Assembly (NCBI GenBank): GCA_934202965.1
Contig: CAKPYN010000024.1
Location: 1 to 32,947, forward strand
Length of the DNA: 32,947 nt
From: an uncultured Megasphaera sp.
GTDB taxonomy: Bacteria; Bacillota; Negativicutes; Veillonellales; Megasphaeraceae
Direction of reading: 5' to 3'
Every line of letters begins with the position of its first letter. Within the stretch, counting starts at the first letter, position 1. Positions 16,868 through 26,358 of the stretch are shown here, one piece after another. Both the position numbers and the translations under genes were made by a program. The notes below the pieces were generated by a model that saw only the letters and a list, made by a program, of their open reading frames with translations, did no database searches and had not been told where the DNA came from.

Positions 16868-19800
16868 TTACCGATGATACACTCTGCACAACTGGGACAA
16901 CCATTTTGCCGTATCAAAACGAAGCATGTCTTCTTCCAGCTGCCACTGCCAATTGCCTGTTGGTGTTCCTGGTGTATTCATGCGGCACGATGATGGCAAA
17001 GCCAGTGCATCCTGCATCGGGATAATGACCGTTTCAGCTTGACGGCTGTAGACATAGGCAACGAGTGCTTTGACGACATCCTGCGATTTCGCATTATCAG
17101 ATAGATGCAGGGTCTGTCGCAGTTGCGCTTGTTCCATGGGTGTCAGTTCTTCTTCATACCAGCCGCGGCTGGTATTGTTGTCATGCGTACCCGTATAGGC
17201 CAGACAATTCGGTTCCGTATTCAGTGTATATCGGCCGTCGTTTCGTTCTTTCATATGAAAATGCAATACCTTCATTCCTGGCAGCTGCAGCGAGTCTTTC
17301 AAGGCATAGACATCATCTGTAATGAGCCCTAAGTCTTCTGCAACGAGCGGCACATGTCCCAAGGCCTGATATACGGACTGGAATAACTCTTTTCCCGGTC
17401 CTTGTATCCATTGGCCTGTTTTTGCCGTTTTGGCATCGGCCGGAACGGACCAGTAGGATGCAAACCCGCGGAAATGATCGATACGAATTTCATCGACGAG
17501 CCGCATCATATGGCGCATCCGTTCGATCCACCAGGCATAGCCCGTCTGTTTCATGGCCTCATAATCATACAACGGATTGCCCCACAACTGCCCATCTTCA
17601 CAAAAATAATCAGGCGGTACACCGGCAACAGCCGTCGGATTCCCGGCATCATCCAGTTGGAATAATTCTTGATGGGCCCAGCAGTCTGCACTGTTGTGAG
17701 CCACAAACATAGGCATATCGCCTAATACAGCAATACCATTTTTCTTGGCATAGGCATGAACGGCCTGCCATTGACGATACCAGATATACTGTAAAAATGT
17801 ATAGTGTGAAATCGTGCCAGCCAGTTCTTTGCGATAATACGCCAATCCCTGTTTCGTATGACGGCGAATCGGTTCTGGCCATTGTGTCCAAGGCAATCCT
17901 TGGAAAAAGTCACTGACCGCACGAAATACGGCGTAATCATCGAGCCAATAGGCATTTTCTTTGCAAAACGCTTCGTACGGATTCCAAGGAATGCGTAAAT
18001 TCTTATGATGAGATAATTTCCATAGGGCTTCTTTTTTACATTGCCACTGCTGGTCTTTGGTCGCTGCCTGTTTGGCTTTTTGATGAAACGCAGCCAATTC
18101 GTCTGCCGACAGCCAGCCCCATTCTTGCAGTACATCCATGGAAATAAGGCGTTCATTTCCCGCAAAAGCGGAACGAGACAAATACGGCGAATCTCCCAAT
18201 AAAGGCGGTGTCAGCGGCAGTATCTGCCAGAGACTTTGCCCAGCTGTTTTTAGAAAATCAATATATTGATAGGCTTCTTGTCCGAGTGTTCCATTGCCAT
18301 ACGGCGAAGGCAGTGATGTCGGATGCAGCAAGATACCGGCTCGTTTTGTCTTACTTTCGGCACATTGCCATACACCAATCGTTAATGGTGGCAGCATCAG
18401 AGTCACCGTTCCATCGATCGTAGGTACAGCTGGCTGGGCCGTATCCAAGACAGCCGTCAACGTGCCATACAATAAGCCGTCCGTATGAATTGTCACTGTT
18501 TCCGTTGTCATCGTGCTCGTATTCATAGCGATTAAGAAGCGGCCGTCTGCACCGTCTTTGCCAAATACATCTTTGCCGCCTTCAATGGAACGAATGTAAG
18601 CAAATACCGTATCCTTGGCATAGACAGGAATACAGCGTCCTGTTTGCAGGGCATCATGACGATGCCGCAGGGCCGTACATTTTTTAGTCCATGCTAATAG
18701 GTCGGTATCTTCATGCCCCCACGGATAGGTACGACGGTTATCCGGGTCCTTTTCTCCTACAAGGCCGACTTCATCGCCATAATAGATGCAAGGCGCTCCG
18801 GGCATCGTCATCTGCCATACCGTCAGGAGTTTGACACGTTTTTTGCCGACAGCCGCAGCTGTATCCAATTCTTCTTGGGGCGTCATGACTGTCATAATGC
18901 GTTCTATATCATGACTGCTGATAAGATTGAGCATGGCATACCAATGTTCAGCAGGATAATTTTCCACGAGATGCATCCATTCCCGCTGCATGCGCGCCGC
19001 ATCGGTATGTCCCAGCAAAAAATCGACGACAATCGTCCGCAAGGCATAGTTCATGGCACTGTCTATATCATGACCGCACAAGTATTCTCGCTGCTCGCCA
19101 TAGCTGATTTTATTCGAAGCATCTTCCCACACTTCCCCAATGAGAACGGCTTGGGGATTTTCTTGTTTCATCGTCCGATAAAAATCACGCAAAAACGGTA
19201 CAGGCAGTTCATCAATGACATCGAGCCGCCAACCGCTGATACCTTGGTTCATCCAATAGCGGAGCACGCTGTTGGCATCATGAATGATAAAATCCATATA
19301 GGACGGATCTGTTTCGTCTACATTCGGCAAATCTGACACACCCCACCAAGATTCATAGGCATCGGGATAAGTTGTAAAACGGAACCATGAGTAGTACGGC
19401 GATTTACGCGATTCATAGGCACCGACACTGTCGTAATGATGAAAACGATTAAAATAGATACTGTCTGCGCCGGTATGGCTAAACACACCATCGAGAATGA
19501 CGGCAATCCCCATGTCTTTGGCTTTTTGGCAAAACGATGCAAATTCTTCGTTCGTTCCCAAAAAAGGATCGACGCGATGATAATCCGCCGTTCCGTAGCG
19601 ATGATTGCTAGCACTTTCAAAAATCGGATTTAAATATATAGCCGTAATGCCCAAATCTTTTAGGTAGGATACTTTTTCTTCTATACCGGCTATATTTCCG
19701 CCGAAAAAATCATAATATAAGATTTCGCCTGCTTCATTTTTCCAATAGGCCGGCGTATCGTTCCAATCGCTGTGAATGACGGCTCCCTGTTTTCCGGATA

Positions 19801-20260
19801 ACGTACTTTGGCCATGACGACTGCGGTAAAATCGATCCGGAAAAATCTGATATACAATGGCATGTTTAAACCAGTCCGGCGTTCTTGTCTGTTTGTCATA
19901 TACCGTAATTTGATACGACGGCGGTTCATGGTCATAGGTCATCCCCGCACCGCCCAGCTGGTCCGGGTTATTGCCATAATATGCAGTATAGCCTTCACCG
20001 CGCACGATAAAGTAATACCACAGCAGGCATCCCTTGGCAGGCATCGTTAGTTGTGCCGTAAACGCCTTGGCTTCTTCGTCCCAAGTCATAGGAATGACGG
20101 ATTCACCGACGCTGCTTTGCCAAAGCCGTACAACGACCTGTTGGATATTCACCGTCTGCTGTGCCTGCAGACGCAACGTTATGACCGCATCCGTCGGTGC
20201 CGCGCCAAATATGGACCGATAAAAAAATTGTTGTGAATGATGATATAATCCTAACTCCAT
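16868..20260 (-). CDS. GH13 alpha-glycosidase fused to GH77 4-alpha-glucanotransferase
   Basis: About 1130 residues holding two complete enzymes. The first half is a neopullulanase/maltodextrinase-like GH13 enzyme with an N-terminal beta domain, YQIFPDRFYRS, the nucleophile Asp in GWRLDVIDEL (about 346), the acid/base Glu in IGEVWEDA (about 376) and SSHDIERI (about 451). After a beta domain ending near 635, a MalQ-type GH77 begins at KRAGILLHPTSLPSPYG, with EIRIDHFRGF (nucleophile, about 928), VAEDLG (about 975) and GTHDNNTSRGW (about 1027). It would trim and rearrange maltodextrins released by GlgP. Start ATG 20258-20260 has AAAAGGAG upstream; a farther in-frame start at 20287 is less likely. 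It lies beyond a terminator following glgA, so it has its own promoter or depends on read-through. Confidence 0.9.
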   Translation of the reverse strand: MELGLYHHSQQFFYRSIFGAAPTDAVITLRLQAQQTVNIQQVVVRLWQSSVGESVIPMTWDEEAKAFTAQLTMPAKGCLLWYYFIVRGEGYTAYYGNNPDQLGGAGMTYDHEPPSYQITVYDKQTRTPDWFKHAIVYQIFPDRFYRSRHGQSTLSGKQGAVIHSDWNDTPAYWKNEAGEILYYDFFGGNIAGIEEKVSYLKDLGITAIYLNPIFESASNHRYGTADYHRVDPFLGTNEEFASFCQKAKDMGIAVILDGVFSHTGADSIYFNRFHHYDSVGAYESRKSPYYSWFRFTTYPDAYESWWGVSDLPNVDETDPSYMDFIIHDANSVLRYWMNQGISGWRLDVIDELPVPFLRDFYRTMKQENPQAVLIGEVWEDASNKISYGEQREYLCGHDIDSAMNYALRTIVVDFLLGHTDAARMQREWMHLVENYPAEHWYAMLNLISSHDIERIMTVMTPQEELDTAAAVGKKRVKLLTVWQMTMPGAPCIYYGDEVGLVGEKDPDNRRTYPWGHEDTDLLAWTKKCTALRHRHDALQTGRCIPVYAKDTVFAYIRSIEGGKDVFGKDGADGRFLIAMNTSTMTTETVTIHTDGLLYGTLTAVLDTAQPAVPTIDGTVTLMLPPLTIGVWQCAESKTKRAGILLHPTSLPSPYGNGTLGQEAYQYIDFLKTAGQSLWQILPLTPPLLGDSPYLSRSAFAGNERLISMDVLQEWGWLSADELAAFHQKAKQAATKDQQWQCKKEALWKLSHHKNLRIPWNPYEAFCKENAYWLDDYAVFRAVSDFFQGLPWTQWPEPIRRHTKQGLAYYRKELAGTISHYTFLQYIWYRQWQAVHAYAKKNGIAVLGDMPMFVAHNSADCWAHQELFQLDDAGNPTAVAGVPPDYFCEDGQLWGNPLYDYEAMKQTGYAWWIERMRHMMRLVDEIRIDHFRGFASYWSVPADAKTAKTGQWIQGPGKELFQSVYQALGHVPLVAEDLGLITDDVYALKDSLQLPGMKVLHFHMKERNDGRYTLNTEPNCLAYTGTHDNNTSRGWYEEELTPMEQAQLRQTLHLSDNAKSQDVVKALVAYVYSRQAETVIIPMQDALALPSSCRMNTPGTPTGNWQWQLEEDMLRFDTAKWLSQLCRVYHR

Positions 20261-20305
20261 CCCGAACTCCTTTTCGTATGCTATCATCTGCTCGCTATCT
20301 GATAT

Positions 20306-20350
20306 AAAAAAGGCTGCTCAGAATGCCTATGCAGCATTCATGCAACAGCC
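20306..20350 (-). terminator. Intrinsic terminator after glgA
   Basis: On the minus strand: GGCTG, an inner stem GAATGC/GCATTC, CAGCC, then six T (20311-20306). It is a compound hairpin followed by a clean T-run, placed between the glgA stop and the GH13-GH77 start. Confidence 0.85.
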
Positions 20351-20363
20351 CTTTATACCGTTT

Positions 20364-21803
20364 TTATTGCGTTATGACAGATTGATACAGATTGATATAG
20401 GCTTGGGCCGATTGGTTCCAGCTGTAGTCACTGTCCATGGCATTTTTAACCAACTGATCCCATAATACCGTATCTTCATAATATCCCAATGCTCGTTTTG
20501 CTGTAAACAGTAATTCATGGGCATTGAAATTGGGGAACGTAAAGCCATTACCAATTCCCGTATGCTTGTCAAAGGGAATGACCGTATCTTTCAAGCCGCC
20601 TGTTTCCCGTACGACCGGAATGGAGCCATATTTCAATGCAATCAGCTGGCTCAGCCCGCACGGTTCATACCGCGACGGCATGAGGAAAATATCTGAAGCC
20701 GCATACACACGATGGGCCAATCCTTCATCAAATAAGATATTCGCCGATACCTTAGTCGGATGACGCTGCGCTAAGTCGCGAAAGGCTTGTTCATACTTGG
20801 CATCGCCTGTACCGACAATGACCAGCTGTACATCATCTTCAACGAGTTCATCCATAATACGGATGACCAAATCCATTCCTTTATCTTCAACGAGCCGCGA
20901 TACCATGGCAATCATAGGTACGCCCCGTTTGATACGCAGTCCCAATTCCCGACGCAGCGCATCTTTATTAATTCGTTTGCCGCTGCGGGCATTGTCGGAC
21001 GTATAGGTCTGCGTAATATAGGAATCCAAGGAAGGATTATACGCCGTTTCATCCAATCCATTGATAATACCGTGAACGCGATCTTGATTATCCCGAATAT
21101 AGCCGTCCAGCCGTTCGCCAAAATAGGGATACGTAATTTCTTGCGCATACGTTGGGCTGACTGTTGTAATAGAATCGGCATACACCATGCCAGATTTCAT
21201 GTAATTCACACAGCCGTCACATTCCAAGTTGCCGTTATCAAACAATTCCTTCGGCAGTCCAATAATATCCTGCATAATTGTTGGCGGATAGATACCTTGA
21301 TATTTTAAGTTGTGAATGGTATAAATGACTTTTATATGTGCATAATACGGGTCATGATAGAAATCTTCTTTCAGGAAAACACCCAATAACCCCGTGTGCC
21401 AATCATTGCAATGAATAATGTCCGGCTGAAATCCTACGTGGGGCAGCATGGTCAAGACGGCTCGGCAAAAATAGGCAAATCGTTCGGCATCATCTTCAAA
21501 ACCATACAGTCGATCTCGTTTAAAATACCATTCATTGTCTACGAAATATACCGTAACGCCATCTAACTGTATTTTATCTACGCCATAGTATAATTGTCGC
21601 CAAGCAAGATTGACAATTCCCGTCGTTACCGGTTTCATCTGGGACTTCCATTCTTCTTTTATCAAACTATATTTAGGAATAACGAGTCGTACATCCATTC
21701 CTTTGGCAGCCAGTGCTTTCGGCAAGGCCCCCATGACATCGGCCAAGCCGCCGGTCTTAATGAACGGTGTCGCTTCGGAAGCGACAAATAATACTTTTTT
21801 CAT
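20364..21803 (-). CDS. glgA: Glycogen synthase
   Basis: 479 residues, normal length. It transfers glucose from ADP-glucose to the non-reducing end of glycogen in the cytoplasm. Marks: MKKVLFVASEATPF, ADP-glucose-binding KTGGLADV (16-23), and the C-terminal PSRYEPCGLSQLIALKYG with VVRETGGLKDTV. Start ATG 21801-21803 has AGGAGGG upstream; a 20-residue N-terminal extension in frame is not needed. It is the last gene before the terminator of the glg operon, 64 bases after glgB, the widest gap in the operon. Confidence 0.97.
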   Translation of the reverse strand: MKKVLFVASEATPFIKTGGLADVMGALPKALAAKGMDVRLVIPKYSLIKEEWKSQMKPVTTGIVNLAWRQLYYGVDKIQLDGVTVYFVDNEWYFKRDRLYGFEDDAERFAYFCRAVLTMLPHVGFQPDIIHCNDWHTGLLGVFLKEDFYHDPYYAHIKVIYTIHNLKYQGIYPPTIMQDIIGLPKELFDNGNLECDGCVNYMKSGMVYADSITTVSPTYAQEITYPYFGERLDGYIRDNQDRVHGIINGLDETAYNPSLDSYITQTYTSDNARSGKRINKDALRRELGLRIKRGVPMIAMVSRLVEDKGMDLVIRIMDELVEDDVQLVIVGTGDAKYEQAFRDLAQRHPTKVSANILFDEGLAHRVYAASDIFLMPSRYEPCGLSQLIALKYGSIPVVRETGGLKDTVIPFDKHTGIGNGFTFPNFNAHELLFTAKRALGYYEDTVLWDQLVKNAMDSDYSWNQSAQAYINLYQSVITQ

Positions 21804-21867
21804 CGCTACTCCCTCCTTTTTCTGCTTATTTTTTCTGTGTATTATCTGTTTCACACGTATCACGTCC

Positions 21868-23892
21868 TTATAAATGAACCTGCGTTTGCTGCGAGACAGC
21901 TGTTTTTTTATGTTGTTTTCTGTTCGCTGTTTTTTTTACAGGTTTTACTCGTTTTTTCAATTCTGTTGCGGAAAGAACCTGCGCGTTTCGTGCTGCTATG
22001 TCTTCTTTGCGTTCCAAGTAAATCACAGCCAGTGGTGGCAATGTCAATTCCAAGGACTGATCCATGCCGTGCATCGGCACATCTTGTGCCGTAAATTCCC
22101 CTTCGTTTTGTACCTGCGAACCGCCAAATACTTCGGCATCACTGTTGAATACTTCTATATACGTACCGAGACGAGGCACGCCAAAGCGATAGGCATGCCG
22201 CACGACGGGCGTAAAGTTGCATACCACAATTGTCATCGCATCTTGATGACGGCCGCTGCGTACAAAGGCAATGACACTGTTATCACAATCATCACAACTA
22301 ATCCATGAGAAGCCGGACCAATCACAGTCTTCTTCCCAAAATTCCGGATGGGTCGTATAGAACTGATTCAGTTGCTGCATATACGTATGCATCGCTTGGT
22401 GCATCGGATATTCCAACAAATGCCAGTCCAAGCTGTCATCATATTTCCATTCAATAAACTGGCCAAAATCGCTGCCCATGAATAACAATTTTTTCCCCGG
22501 ATGGGACATCCAATAGCCATAAAAGGCACGCAGGCCAGCAAATTTCTGCCAATAGTCTCCCGGCATTTTATCCAGCAAAGAATGTTTGCCATGAACTACT
22601 TCGTCATGGGACAAGGGCAGAATAAAATTCTCTGAAAAAGCATAGCAAAGGGAAAAGGTTATCAGATTGTGATTATCTTTGCGGAATAACGGGTCCATTG
22701 CCATGTATCGCAACATGTCATTCATCCAACCCATATTCCATTTATAATTAAATCCTAAGCCTCCCATATCGACAGGTTTGGTGACTAACGGCCAAGAAGA
22801 CGATTCTTCGGCAATCATCAAGGCATGGGGAAATTCTTTAAATACAGCCGCATTCAAATGCCGCAAAAAATCAATGGCTTCCAAATTTTCTCGACCGCCA
22901 TACTTATTAGGCTGCCATCTACCGTCTGTATGACCATAATCTAGATACAGCATGTTGGCTACCGCATCGATTCGCAGCCCGTCCATATGAAACTGACGCA
23001 GCCAAAACAGGGCGCTGGAAATCAGGAAGGATTGCACTTCTGTCCGGCCATAATCAAAATTCATGGTGTCCCATTCTTTATTTTCCGCCAAGATGTCATT
23101 GCCCGATTCATAGCAAGGCTGGCCGTCAAAATGCCGCAGTCCATGGGCATCCCGGCAAAAATGCCCGGGAACCCAGTCTAAAATAACACCAATACCATTG
23201 CGATGGCAGACATCGACAAGATACATCAAATCTTCGGGCGCACCGTATCGGCTGGTTGCCGAAAAATATCCCGTTCCCTGATATCCCCAAGAACCATCAA
23301 AAGGATATTCACAAAGGGGCATCAATTCAATATGCGTATAATGCATGTCTTTGACATAAGACACCAGGTCTTGGGCTATATCACGATAGGACAACATCTT
23401 ACCGTCAGCATCCCGCTTCCATGAACCAAGATGCACTTCATATGTCAACATAGGCTGGCTGTATGAATCGTATTGACTGCGGCTTTCCTGCCATTTTTTA
23501 TCTTTCCAGGCATACCGCAGTTTTGTAATTTTAGATGCCGTATGGGGCCGCACTTCGGAGGCAAACGCATAGGGGTCGCTTTTGAGCATGACCTCTCCCG
23601 AGGCAGTCGTAATAGCATATTTATAAATTGTGCCTTCTGTTAGTCCCGGAATATACGCAACCCAAATGCCGTTACCGTATTCGCTGCGATGCATTGGATG
23701 AGTCGCTGCATCCCATTGGTTAAAATCACCAACGACACTGACCGCCTGCGCATGGGGCGCCCATACGGCAAAACGCACGCACGATTTGCGGCGAAGTACG
23801 GTAAAGTGCGCACCAAACAACCGATAACTTTCATGATTGGTGCCTTGATGATACAAAAAGGTACTATACGCATCTATCGCATTCAATTTCAT
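21868..23892 (-). CDS. glgB: 1,4-alpha-glucan branching enzyme
   Basis: 674 residues. It cuts alpha-1,4 chains and rejoins them as alpha-1,6 branches. A CBM48 domain (FAVWAPHAQAVSVVGDFNQW, 41-60) precedes the GH13 barrel: DWVPGHF, nucleophile D309 in GLRIDAVANMLYLD, acid/base E362 in AEESSSWP, and LSHDEVVHGKHS (D430). The C-terminal tail after about 630 is Lys/Arg-rich (ELKKRVKPVKKTANRKQHKK), longer than needed for catalysis and of unknown role. ATG 23890-23892 has GAGGAGG upstream; only 18 bases separate it from the glgP stop. Confidence 0.97.
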   Translation of the reverse strand: MKLNAIDAYSTFLYHQGTNHESYRLFGAHFTVLRRKSCVRFAVWAPHAQAVSVVGDFNQWDAATHPMHRSEYGNGIWVAYIPGLTEGTIYKYAITTASGEVMLKSDPYAFASEVRPHTASKITKLRYAWKDKKWQESRSQYDSYSQPMLTYEVHLGSWKRDADGKMLSYRDIAQDLVSYVKDMHYTHIELMPLCEYPFDGSWGYQGTGYFSATSRYGAPEDLMYLVDVCHRNGIGVILDWVPGHFCRDAHGLRHFDGQPCYESGNDILAENKEWDTMNFDYGRTEVQSFLISSALFWLRQFHMDGLRIDAVANMLYLDYGHTDGRWQPNKYGGRENLEAIDFLRHLNAAVFKEFPHALMIAEESSSWPLVTKPVDMGGLGFNYKWNMGWMNDMLRYMAMDPLFRKDNHNLITFSLCYAFSENFILPLSHDEVVHGKHSLLDKMPGDYWQKFAGLRAFYGYWMSHPGKKLLFMGSDFGQFIEWKYDDSLDWHLLEYPMHQAMHTYMQQLNQFYTTHPEFWEEDCDWSGFSWISCDDCDNSVIAFVRSGRHQDAMTIVVCNFTPVVRHAYRFGVPRLGTYIEVFNSDAEVFGGSQVQNEGEFTAQDVPMHGMDQSLELTLPPLAVIYLERKEDIAARNAQVLSATELKKRVKPVKKTANRKQHKKTAVSQQTQVHL

Positions 23893-23910
23893 TAGGCATT
23901 CCTCCTCACG

Positions 23911-26340
23911 TTATACATGGACAGGTTGAATATGCCAAATATCAGAAACATATTCCTGAATGGTCCGGTCGCTAGAAAAATAGCCGGAATGCGCAATATT
24001 AACCGCGCTGGAACGAAGCCAGTCTTGTTTTTGCCCATAGCGACGGGAAATTTCTTTTTGGGCATCACAATAGGACGCAAAATCTTTTAATACAAAAAAT
24101 TCATCGTTTCGATCCAGCAGCGATTCATATAACATGCCGAAATGTTCGCCATTTAGGGACCTATCGACAAGGGCGTTCATCAATCTGCGAATGTGCGTAT
24201 CCGTACTGTACATATGCCATGATGAATAGCCGCCATGGATATAGTAATTCATGACTTCATCGGCACGAAGACCAAAAATAACGCAATGATCATCGCCGAC
24301 TTCCCGATGGATTTCTACATTGGCACCATCCATGGTTCCCAACGTAATAGCACCATTCATCATAAACTTCATATTACCCGTTCCCGACGCTTCTTTGCCA
24401 GCCGTTGAAATCTGTTCACTCACATCGGCTGCCGGAAACAGCAACTGTCCCAACGAAACATTATAGTTTTCTAAGAACAGCACCTGCAACTGCTGATTGA
24501 CCTGACGGTCGCGATTAATCATATTGGCAACAACATTAATCAGCTTAATCGTCTGTTTGGCTTCGCCATAGCCAGCTGCTGCCTTGCCGCCAAATAAATA
24601 CGTCCGCGGCGTAATCTGTAGAGATGGATTATCTTTTAGACAGTAATACATATGCAAAATATGCAAAATATTTAACAGCTGCCGTTTATATAAATGAATC
24701 CGTTTAATTTGTACATCAAACAAGGAATCAGGCCGTATGGTGACATGATATGTCTGTTTAATATAGTTTGCCAGTACTTCCTTTCGATAGGCCTTAACCT
24801 TACCCAACTGCTGTAAAAACGCAGGGTCCGAAGTAAAGGCTTCTAGTTTTGATAATTGAGACGGCTGTTGCTGCCAATCCGTACCAATCGATTCGTTAAT
24901 CAAGGCTGTGAGCTGGGGATTGGATTGAATCAGCCAACGCCGATGGGAAATGCCATTCGTTTTATTGGAAAAGCGATTGGGAAAACACGTATAAAACTGG
25001 TGCAGCGTCGAATCTTTCAAAATCTGAGAATGAATTTCTGCTACGCCATTGACGCTGTGACTTCCCAACACGGCCAAATGAGCCATATGTACCTGTCCAT
25101 CCCATAAGACAGCAACATCGCGAGTTTTCTGCTCATCGCCAGGATAGCGATTCCGCACCTCGTTGAGCCATCGTTTATTGATTTCATCGATAATCAGGTA
25201 AATGCGCGGCAGTAACGACTCAAACATGGGAATTGACCATTTTTCCATTGCTTCCGGTAAAATAGTATGATTCGTATACGCTACGGTTCGAACCGTAATC
25301 TGCCATGCATCTTCCCAGGACATGCCTTCTTCATCCATAAAAATCCGCATCAATTCCGGAATAACCAGAACCGGATGGGTATCATTGATATGAATGCTAA
25401 TATACTGATCAAACTGGTACAAGCTTGTTTTGTATTTTGCTTTATAATAACGGACAATGCTTTGTACGCCTGCCGAAACAAAGAAATATTCCTGCATCAA
25501 GCGCAAACGCCGACCTTCTTCCGTACTGTCATCGGGATATAAAAAGCGTGAAATCTGCTGTACGTGGTCTTTATACCGAAACGCCCGATGGCGATCGCCA
25601 ATCGACAATTCACGATACACATCATCGCGGGAATATTCTGCCCGCCATAAGCGCAGCGTATTGACCGTGTCGTTGTGATAGCCAATAATCGGTACATCGT
25701 ACGGTACAGCCCGAACCGAAGAGTATTTTTCATATACGCATTCCAACTCGCCATCTTCGGTAGGACGCATATAGGCATTGCCGCCAAACCGAACGTTGAC
25801 CGCTTTGTCTACGCGTTTGACTTCCCACGGATAGCCATGAACCAGCCAATTATCCGGTAATTCAACCTGTTGGTCATCGACAATTTTCTGTTTAAATAAT
25901 CCGTATTGATACCGAATGCTGCAGCCATGGCCTGGCAGCTGTAAGGCAGCTAAGGAATCAATAAAACAAGCCGCTAACCGGCCTAATCCGCCATTTCCCA
26001 ATCCAGCATCACGTTCCTGCGGAATGACATCATCCAAATTCCATCCCAAATCATGAAGCCCGTCACGGCAAATGGTTTCCATATCTATGCCAATCAAATT
26101 AGATTCCAGCAATCGTCCCAGCAAAAATTCAATCGAAAAATAGTAGACTTGCTTTGTTTTTTCGGCCGCATACCGTTCATTCGTATGCATCCAGTCTTCG
26201 CTAATAGCGTCTCGAATCATATAGGCTAACGTTTGGTATACTTCATTGCATGTCAAATCACGCAATTCTTTTTCCCACAATATATGTGCTTTTTGGGTAA
26301 AGATGTGTTTGAATTCTTCCTTATTCTGCCATTTTTTCAT
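23911..26340 (-). CDS. glgP: Glycogen/maltodextrin phosphorylase
   Basis: 809 residues, full length for the GT35 family. It releases glucose-1-phosphate from glycogen ends using pyridoxal phosphate. Marks: ERDAGLGNGGLGRLAACFID near the N-terminus, SIHINDTHPVLVIPELMR in the middle, and the PLP-lysine motif EASGTGNMKFMMNGA near residue 650. It sits between glgD and glgB with 18-base gaps on both sides, so synthesis and breakdown are co-expressed. The start ATG 26338-26340 has only a weak AAAGGG upstream, suggesting translational coupling to glgD. Confidence 0.97.
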   Translation of the reverse strand: MKKWQNKEEFKHIFTQKAHILWEKELRDLTCNEVYQTLAYMIRDAISEDWMHTNERYAAEKTKQVYYFSIEFLLGRLLESNLIGIDMETICRDGLHDLGWNLDDVIPQERDAGLGNGGLGRLAACFIDSLAALQLPGHGCSIRYQYGLFKQKIVDDQQVELPDNWLVHGYPWEVKRVDKAVNVRFGGNAYMRPTEDGELECVYEKYSSVRAVPYDVPIIGYHNDTVNTLRLWRAEYSRDDVYRELSIGDRHRAFRYKDHVQQISRFLYPDDSTEEGRRLRLMQEYFFVSAGVQSIVRYYKAKYKTSLYQFDQYISIHINDTHPVLVIPELMRIFMDEEGMSWEDAWQITVRTVAYTNHTILPEAMEKWSIPMFESLLPRIYLIIDEINKRWLNEVRNRYPGDEQKTRDVAVLWDGQVHMAHLAVLGSHSVNGVAEIHSQILKDSTLHQFYTCFPNRFSNKTNGISHRRWLIQSNPQLTALINESIGTDWQQQPSQLSKLEAFTSDPAFLQQLGKVKAYRKEVLANYIKQTYHVTIRPDSLFDVQIKRIHLYKRQLLNILHILHMYYCLKDNPSLQITPRTYLFGGKAAAGYGEAKQTIKLINVVANMINRDRQVNQQLQVLFLENYNVSLGQLLFPAADVSEQISTAGKEASGTGNMKFMMNGAITLGTMDGANVEIHREVGDDHCVIFGLRADEVMNYYIHGGYSSWHMYSTDTHIRRLMNALVDRSLNGEHFGMLYESLLDRNDEFFVLKDFASYCDAQKEISRRYGQKQDWLRSSAVNIAHSGYFSSDRTIQEYVSDIWHIQPVHV

Positions 26341-26358
26341 TATTTTCTAAGCCCTTTC

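Noticed and set aside
18713..19336. A 207-codon plus-strand open frame opposite the GH13-GH77 gene, and a 173-codon one opposite glgA
   Set aside because: Both are antisense shadows of well-supported genes; no ribosome-binding sites or recognisable domains.
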